Assembly (NCBI GenBank): GCA_004352715.1
Contig: SCFE01000027.1
Location: 2,292,104-2,356,103, forward strand
Direction of reading: 5' to 3'
DNA length: 64,000 nucleotides
From: Hofstenia miamia
Lineage: Eukaryota; Xenacoelomorpha; Acoela
Positions 35,219 to 43,544 of the stretch are shown piece after piece (position 1 is the first letter of the stretch; each line of letters begins with the position of its first letter). Under the pieces are notes generated by a model. The model saw only the letters and a program-made list of their open reading frames with translations. It made no database searches and was not told the origin of the DNA. Made by a program: the position numbers and the translations under genes.

Positions 35219-38200
35219 CTAAAAAATCACTTTATTAAGGCTATATTTCAACAATATTTAACTATGTAAAGCCCAAGCAGAATTATAAAAAAATCAAAAA
35301 GGTTTATATTGTCGCCCTTTAAAGGTTTTTCATGGTTTGCAATACAAACATGCTTACATTGTGACCCAATCTTGCCTGATTGAGGAAGGCCTTATGCGTA
35401 GTAAAATACCGCGACAAGGACCTCTTAAAAGGACACCCTGAGGCTCACGTAACACCTATGGCTATTTGCCAAAGCGATGTGAATGAATTGGACGTCATCT
35501 AGTGCTGAAACAGCCATAGGTGCTACAAAAACCTCAGGGTGTCTCATTGTGACGTACTTGTCGCGGTCTCTTACTACTTTTATGCTCAAGCAACCATTTT
35601 GCCTTTTTGAGGTGAACTAACCAACGTGTTTTCCTTTCAACTCTAACTTTGTTTGTGAAATTGGCTAATAGCTCTATGCCTTGTGACTACTGTGTTACAA
35701 GGGTCTTTAGAAAGTGAATTAATCATTTCTTTATGGCCTTCTTACTATGTACAATATAAATACAATAGTTTTCGAATAAGAACTTTTTTCATTTTTTTTG
35801 CTATTCAAATTCAATCAGGAAGAAGCATATCATATATGAATAATGCTTCCCTTCAGCATTCTTCTCAATATTTATGCATACCTAAAATCAAAGCCGAGCC
35901 CCAACTGCAACGCTAACCCTAATCTTAACTCAAATTGATAATCAAACGTAGAAAGCTCTAACCCTAACCCAATGTTCTATCAATGTTCTAGATATAAAAT
36001 GTTCTTTATGGCCTTCTTACTATGTACAATAATAAATACAATAGTTTTCGAATAAGAACTTTTTTCATTTTTTTTCAAATTCAATCAGGAAGAAGCATAT
36101 CATATATGAATAATGCTTCCCTTCAGCATTCTTCTCAATATTTATGCATACCTAAAATCAAAGCCGAGCCCCAACTGCAACGCTAACCCTAATCTTAACT
36201 CAAATTGATAATCAAACGTAGAAAGCTCTAACCCTAACCCAATGTTCTATCAATGTTCTAGATATAAAATGTTGAACCAAATATTACCCTTATTTCAGTA
36301 AGCTGAAACTCCATCAAGGCATCTTTGGGGTAGGCATTGTTAATTAGAAATTTATCAATAGGTTCTTGATCTAATTTTTCCAATTCTTTTTGATCTTCTT
36401 GATGGTATGAATATCCACCGAGAAGCAAAATTCGAGAAAGAACTTTGAAAAGTAGTGGACGCAACTAAATATTGTATTAATTAATATGAATCAGTGATAA
36501 CACATAAATTATGAAATTAAAAATGATTTATTTGTTAATAATAAAGATAAATTAATTTATAATAATGTTTTTCTAAATTTTAGTATTATTTGTAAGAATA
36601 CTCTTAGAAAGTATAGAATTCCGTTATACTTTATGAAGCTAACTTGAACTATCATTATTGATTTTTGAGCCCTTTTTTATTGAATAGTGAAAAGACACTA
36701 ATTAATTACCATAAAACGAATATTGATAAATATAAATTTTTGCAGTTCTGTTGATAATAAAAAAATTAATCGATTTACTAATTTAAAAATTGAAAATAAT
36801 TTTTCTGTAAATTGCTATTGACTAAATATTGACTACAATACATACGATTATTCTATTACTAAAGTCTTTAATATGAGCTTGATAAGAAATAAAGCTTAAG
36901 AATGTTGAATTAGTATACATTGAATTTCTTACTAATTTTGGAATCGGTTTCACATTCTCTCCGGGATAATAAAAACTTAGTACGAAGTTCGTCATTAATA
37001 GCGACACTGTTACTAGAACAATGCAAGCCATTAAATAATAACCTAAATGAAATTCATAAACTAAGTACCCGCTATGTAAAACCTACTTAAAATGGGAGTT
37101 GTTAGGGAAGTGGATGGCAAATAGCCAGACACAATGAGAAGATTGACTACCAATGCTAAGAAGACAGTGATTGCATAAGATATCTTACCACCCTCCGTCA
37201 TTGGAATCAGAAATGTAACAAGAGCCAAAATTCTAAACATATTATACCCTTAAACAATAGCTATTCACTTAAAATTAACAAATTGCAGTTTTACCGAGAA
37301 ATCAATTTTGTTGATAAAATGTTAACTAAGTATAAAATTTTTTTAATTAAATTCTATAATTAGAAAAATTATTACATGTCATATGGATACTTCACACAGT
37401 TTTAGTCAACTTAAAACAACTTTGTGATTGACAAATTTAAGAAATATTTCTATTGAAAAAATATAAATTAAGCACATATAATGTAAAAACACGATCCCAA
37501 CTCATAATTCTCATCAATTTCCATGTGTCTCAATATGGATAAAGTTTAATTGGGAAAGGCAAATTATTCGTCTAAGAGATAATGTGATAGGCGCTAATTT
37601 GAATTCTCAAGTTTTAAGGAAATTATTAACTTACACGGAAGATCTAAGGCCACGGTTAGACTAGGTGATTGGTTAAAAGTGATCTGTCACTTTTGAAAGC
37701 GTTGCACGTCTAACCACCCTAGAGAATTAGCGATGTGACGATCACAAGGAAATCGAACGCGCACGATTACTTCGTGATCGTCACATCCCTAATTATCTCG
37801 GGTGGTTAGACGTGCGATTCACTCAAAATTTGATAGATCACTTTTGAGCAAATCACTAGTCTAACCGTGGCCTAACACTACAATTTGCAAGAATGATGCA
37901 TGCAAAATTTCTTACATATAGATTTATTAAAGTTCTTTACATATGTGAGATATTCTAATTATATTTATATCAATTCATTAAATTATCTTAATTTAGCTGT
38001 TCTCATACTTACGCAATCAGAACAGTGGGAACGAGCAAATTCATTTCAAAGAACAACGGTCGTCTGGACAGAACTAGAGTGAATGCTAATGAAGAGTGGT
38101 TTCCAGGTTCAAGTTTACTCTCAGCAGAAAAGCTATCTACCTTCCAAGCAGGATCTTCAGAAAACTTACTAAGTAAAAATTTATACTAAACATTTAATTC

Positions 38201-41200
38201 ATGGAATGTATAATAATGCTGCTTCAGACATACAAAGCAGCTTGAACTGAAAGCATCTAGGTTTGCAAACAGACTTTAACTTTGGATGCAGTATCGCTGA
38301 TTCTATACAATTTTTAACGATTATTAGTTCATCACATTTTATGCACGGTATATGTAGGTAGATAGTCTGTTAAAAAGTGCATATGTCGAAAATGATGAAA
38401 CAATGTAAAACCAGAGCTCTTTTAGATTTCGTTCAAAATTAATTTCAATATTAATTGCAATGTAGTAGAAATAAATCTAAAAACCTCATGTCAGTAGCGG
38501 TGAGGTTCCTTTCGGTTTCATTCAACGGCACTAGTAGAAGCGCTGAAGCATCAAATGTCCAAGATGTCATCGACAACGTGCATGTTTGTGTATCATAAGG
38601 AAAGAACCTAAACAAAGCGATATTGAAAATGAATTGATAATTTTAACTCACGTAACGTCTGCATCGCACCCCGCAGTAATCTTCAATGGTCTATACATAT
38701 GAACGAGTCCAGTACTGAACACTTTCAACGGAATAGACCCAGGCTTCACATCAATTTCTGTAGATATTAAGCTAAATACGTATGTAGTGCATATATTTTA
38801 CATAGCACATTCAAGGTTTAATTTTAATGTTCAAAGAGGAATACTTTTGAGAAGTTCAATCCATATAAAATTAATCTTGCCTATGTTATCTAAGAAAATA
38901 GAATTTCGGATAGTTATTCCAATATCAATATACCTGCTATTGAATATTGTATTTCATTAAATAGTTTTACTTATGGTAAATCAAATGTATGATTGAGGTA
39001 GTGGCAGTCGCAGTATGGCTTAATAAATACATTTAGTAGGCCATGAGTTCGGATAGATTTACTATGCTCACCTTTGATACAGGACAATATCTGGAAACCA
39101 GATGGATTGACCAAGTAAATTGATAGATTTTATCTGTCCAAATTCATTTGGATCCCACATTAGATTCTCATCTTTCCATGACTAAAAATATGCCATAGCA
39201 ATAAAATAGTATTAGCAATAAGAATAGCAATATATATATANNNNNNNNNNNNNNNNNNNNNNNNNNNNNNNNNNNNNNNNNNNNNNNNNNNNNNNNNNNN
39301 NNNNNNNNNNNNNNNNNNNNNNNNNNNNNNNNNNNNNNNNNNNNNNNNNNNNNNNNNNNNNNNNNNNNNNNNNNNNNNNNNNNNNNNNNNNNNNNNNNNN
39401 NNNNNNNNNNNNNNNNNNNNNNNNNNNNNNNNNNNNNNNNNNNNNNTATATATATATATATCTCCCGCTAAATGTTTTTTAAAAACATGACCGTGTTTCC
39501 AAACATAAACCTTTGAAATTTTGCCCTACCCTCATATTCAATATATTTAAGTTCGAGTAAATACTGCGAGACAAATGGGCAAAAAATAGGTATTTTCGGG
39601 AAAAAGTGCGATTCCCGCTAAATGCCTTAGACATTTCAGACCGTTTCCCGCCAAATGTAAGGATTTGCATTTTCCATAGCAAAAAGCGGGAAATATATAT
39701 ATATATATATATATACAGGAATTATAGCAATTATTATTATTATTACTTATCACAGCTTCATGCTGGTATCCTTCTCAGATCGGGGAACTCACCAGTTCCC
39801 AGGGAGTATGAGAGCTTTCCTCAGGATTCTAGATGTTCTTAGCAATGCTGCCTTCTGTGCTACCACTCCTCCCCACTTTGGTATTCCCAGCTCCTCCAAG
39901 TATTTCTTATGCTTCTTACTTACTGCTTCCAGTGCTCCTGCTACTACCGGGACTACTTTAACCTTCTTCAATTTCTACAGCCTTTCTATTTCTTCTGCCA
40001 ACTCTCCTTTCTTGTCTATCTTCTCTTTCTCCTTGCTTTCTACATACCTGTCCTTTGGTACTGCTATGTCTATCACTGTTCCCAATCTTTTCTCTTTGCC
40101 TACTACTACTATGTCTGGTCTCCGTGCTTCTATCACCTTGCTTGTCTGTATTTTGAAGTCTCACAGTATCTTAACCTTCATATTTTCTATGACGCCCTGT
40201 GGATTGGGCTCATACCACTTGTCTCCTGTTTCTAACCCATGCTGCCTGATCAAACTCCAGTGTACCATTCTTCCCACCTTGTCATGCCTGAACTTATACT
40301 CATTCTGTGCCAACTTCTCACACCCTGCTATCAGATGATCTACTGTCTCCGCCTCTTTCTTACATAGCCTACACTTATCACTTACTTCTACTCTTCTGTC
40401 TATATGCTTCTTCACCCAGTTTGTTCTTATNNNNNNNNNNNNNNNNNNNNNNNNNNNNNNNNNNNNNNNNNNNNNNNNNNNNNNNNNNNNNNNNNNNNNT
40501 ATATGCTTCTTCACCCAGTTTGTTCTTATTGCTTGCTCCTGTCCTGCCATTATCAGTGCTTCTGTTTCTCTTTTTAGTCCTGCCTTCTTTAACCACTTGT
40601 TGCTCTGTTCTCTGTCACACATTTCTGTGTTCCTCCAGTATTCTCTATGCATTACCTTCTGCCTATACCTTGTTGGACTCTCTGATTCCATCCTACTCTG
40701 GTATACCTTCTTTCCTTCACTCTCAGTTCTTATCTTCCTTAACTCCTTAGTGACCTCCAGTACGTACCCCTTAGGTTGCTCTTCTACATATTCCTTTAGC
40801 CCTAGCGCTTCTACAGTTTCCTCCACACTTAGCAGCCCTTTCCCTCCCTTATGCCTTGCCATGTACAGCCTATCTACATCTCCATTTAAGTTGAATGCTC
40901 TCTCTACTGCTAGTATTTTCCTTGTCTCCATGTCTAATTCCCTCAGTTCAGTCTTGTTCCACCTAACTATTCCTGCCGAGTATCTCAACACTGGTATCGC
41001 CCACGTACTAATTGCCTTTATGCTGTTCTGGCCATTCAATGCTGACTTCTGTAGTACCTTCCTTACTCTCCTCTTGTATTCTTTTCTTAACCTCGTCCTC
41101 ATTTCCTCACAATCTGTTATATCTTTCTCTATCATACCTAAGTACTTGTACCCCTCTTTGACTTCCTTAATCTTATCCGAACTGCTCTTCCTCAAACCAT

Positions 41201-43507
41201 CTCCATCTATGCACTTGCCTCTTGTCATTGTCACTGTTGCACACTTTCCTAATCCAAATTCCAACCCAAAATCTCTGCTTGCCTTCTCTAATGTCTCCAC
41301 TTGCTTCTGCAACATCTTCTTTGAACTAGAATACATCTTCAGGTCGTCCATGTACCACAGAAGCTAGCAATTTCCAAGTTGTTGGCAGACATGGTATTGG
41401 CCTGAAGTTGCTTGCCTCACTATCTTTCTTTGGGTCCTTCTGTATAAGAAACGTCCTTCCCACTACCATCCACTCTGGGCACCCGCTCACCACACACTCC
41501 TCCAATACTACTGCTAGTCTCTCATGAACACTTGTGTTCTTCAGCCTATACCCATGTATCTCATCTCTGCCTGGCGCCTTGCAGTTCTTCATCTTCTTTA
41601 GAGCCTCCAGCTTTGCAATTGTGATTACCTCTTCTTCTTGCCTGAATTCCTTCTGCAACTGCAACTCTCTGTCTCTGGTCCGGCACTTCCCCATATATTC
41701 TCCCAGAACCTTACTGCGTCCTCGTCTGCTTTAGCTGCAGCCTTTTCTCCTGCATCTAGTTATTTGTAGAATCTTCCTTCTTGGGTCTCAAACTTCACAT
41801 TGTCTATTGCCTGATTTGCCCTTGCCCTATATTTTCTAAGTTTCTCAGCTTCTGTAACTAATCTCTACTTAAGCTCTTCTCTTGCAGAATCTATAGTCTT
41901 CCCTTTACCTACCCTGCACCTGTCCTGTATCGCCTTACTTGTCCTGATCTTCTCTAATTGCTGCTTAATCTTTGCCACTTTTTACTCAATTCTTCTCTCC
42001 CATGCTGGCTTTCTGTCTCCCTCATCTTCTTGTCGTCCTTCTTGTTCATGTCCATGCCTACATTCTTCAGCACCTCCCATGCACCTTCATACACTAACCT
42101 GTTTATCTCTGTTACAGTATAAACTTCTATCCCCTTTAATACTTTGTTAACCTTTGCTGTTTCTATTGCTAACTTGCTTCTCTTAATGCCTCTTGGTACT
42201 GGCAACCTACTTCTGTCTTCTATTTCTTTCTTCATCGTTTCTTTGATTGCTGCCTCTGTTTCTACAGCTGCGATTTCTGCTGTTTCTACTACTACTTCTG
42301 CTACTACATCTGCCACTTCATTTTCCTTTTGCATCGTGTGTTCAGCTCTTCTTTTTCCCTAATTCTCATCCAGCTTCAACTTTCTGACCTGACCTGACCT
42401 GCAAGCCTCTGCTCTGTAACTTCTAATCCTGTTTCTTCTTTTTTCCATTCTTCCAACATTCTCTTCCTATAACCCCTCTCATCTGGTCTGCTTCTTCTGT
42501 AACACTCCAATGCTATCCTGTTCTGCTCATCTGTCCACTTGTGCCGTTGTCCAATGGTCTGTGTGGATCATATACTGATATTTCTCGAGTCCACACTCCC
42601 GATTGTGGCGTCCGCCTGTTGACCGGCGATTCTTCGCACCCTCTGATGAATAAATCGTTTTATACAATTCTTAAAGTTTGAAAGAATATTTCTAAAATGT
42701 AGGTTAGTCAATCTTTTTAAGCAACTGTTTCCCGACGAAATTGGTGCTGGCTACGTATTTTTTCAAAATATAATAATACTTAGCACCTCACACTTTGGCT
42801 GAATTTTTCAAATTATCAAAACTTTATCAACCTATGAAAACCACAATTGGTTAACTCAATATGAAAAAACATTTAAAATTTAATATTCTGAAAATTGGAT
42901 TTTTTAACTGCTACTGTGACGTTATCATAGATGTAGTGACTTCCTGAAATCTCCTAATACAATTCATAATGATAAACTATCCATTTTAGTGTTGAAGTGA
43001 GAAACATATCTTTAGTTATATAAGATGTATGCATTAAACGATTTTTGTCTATTTTAAACTTGTGTTCATAGTTGGCAATTTTTCATTAAACCTATTTTAC
43101 CTTTTTGTGGCACTAATTCGAACCCCCCCCCCTTCCCTTCCCACCCACGACCACTACTAGGATCTTGGAAGCGGTACACCTGATCAACACCAAATTTGGT
43201 GAGGAGATACGTTGACATGTCAGAAATATTTTGGCGGTAACCTTCTTGTGATGCGATAATTAATATGCAAATTATGAGCATATTCAGTAGGTTACGCATC
43301 AAATTTTCTTAATTTCTCATTATTGACTATAAAATATTAGAAATATTACTAAATAGGAATTAAGAAAAATGTCTAGAATGCTAATAACGCATAGAAATCA
43401 TTAAGTTATAGTTTTGCATTGAAACAATGCCCTCACATACAAAATATCTGTTTTTCTGTAGACTTTTTTTAAAAAAATTGCTATAGCTTTGTAGCTTTGT
43501 AGGTAAA

Positions 43508-43544
<37 letters not shown>

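Larger units (their letters stand above)
35219..36287. other. Intron 10 of the nAChR-like gene
   Basis: The 1069-bp intron is phase 0, with donor AGG|GTAATA. It contains a foldback MITE at 35359-35612 and a 270-bp tandem duplication at 35727-36271 that ends close to the donor site. Confidence 0.85.
39741..42643 (-). mobile_element. Dong/R4-clade-like LINE, internally deleted
   Basis: The pyrimidine-rich plus strand is the complement of a minus-strand LINE. Its 3' end abuts an (ATT)n/(AAT)n run at 39730-39745. Dong elements are known to target TAA repeats. The element retains N-terminal, finger, thumb and C-terminal coding parts but lacks most of the reverse transcriptase palm. The 5' limit near 42643 is where the GC-richer sequence ends. 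It lies in the same orientation as the host gene inside intron 3. A second copy starts at 63740. Confidence 0.85.

Noticed and set aside
36181-36240. Interstitial telomere array
   Set aside because: Only two short CCCTAA words per unit, far too few to call an array; noted only within the tandem duplication.
38761-38765. Nearer acceptor CTACAG for receptor exon 5
   Set aside because: Using it gives an immediate in-frame stop after the split codon; the acceptor CGTATTTAG ten bases upstream keeps the frame.
39760-41367. Long plus-strand frames (192 and 256 codons) rich in serine, leucine and cysteine
   Set aside because: They are shadows of the minus-strand Dong-like LINE; the minus strand carries the RT, zinc-binding and C-terminal motifs.
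43066-43302. Minus-strand frame with a signal-peptide-like start (MMRNLLNMLIICILIIASQE) inside intron 3
   Set aside because: The downstream part is translation of a poly-C/G repeat-like segment (CCCCCCCCC at 43124), there is no homologous continuation, and the receptor already has a signal exon that joins in phase.
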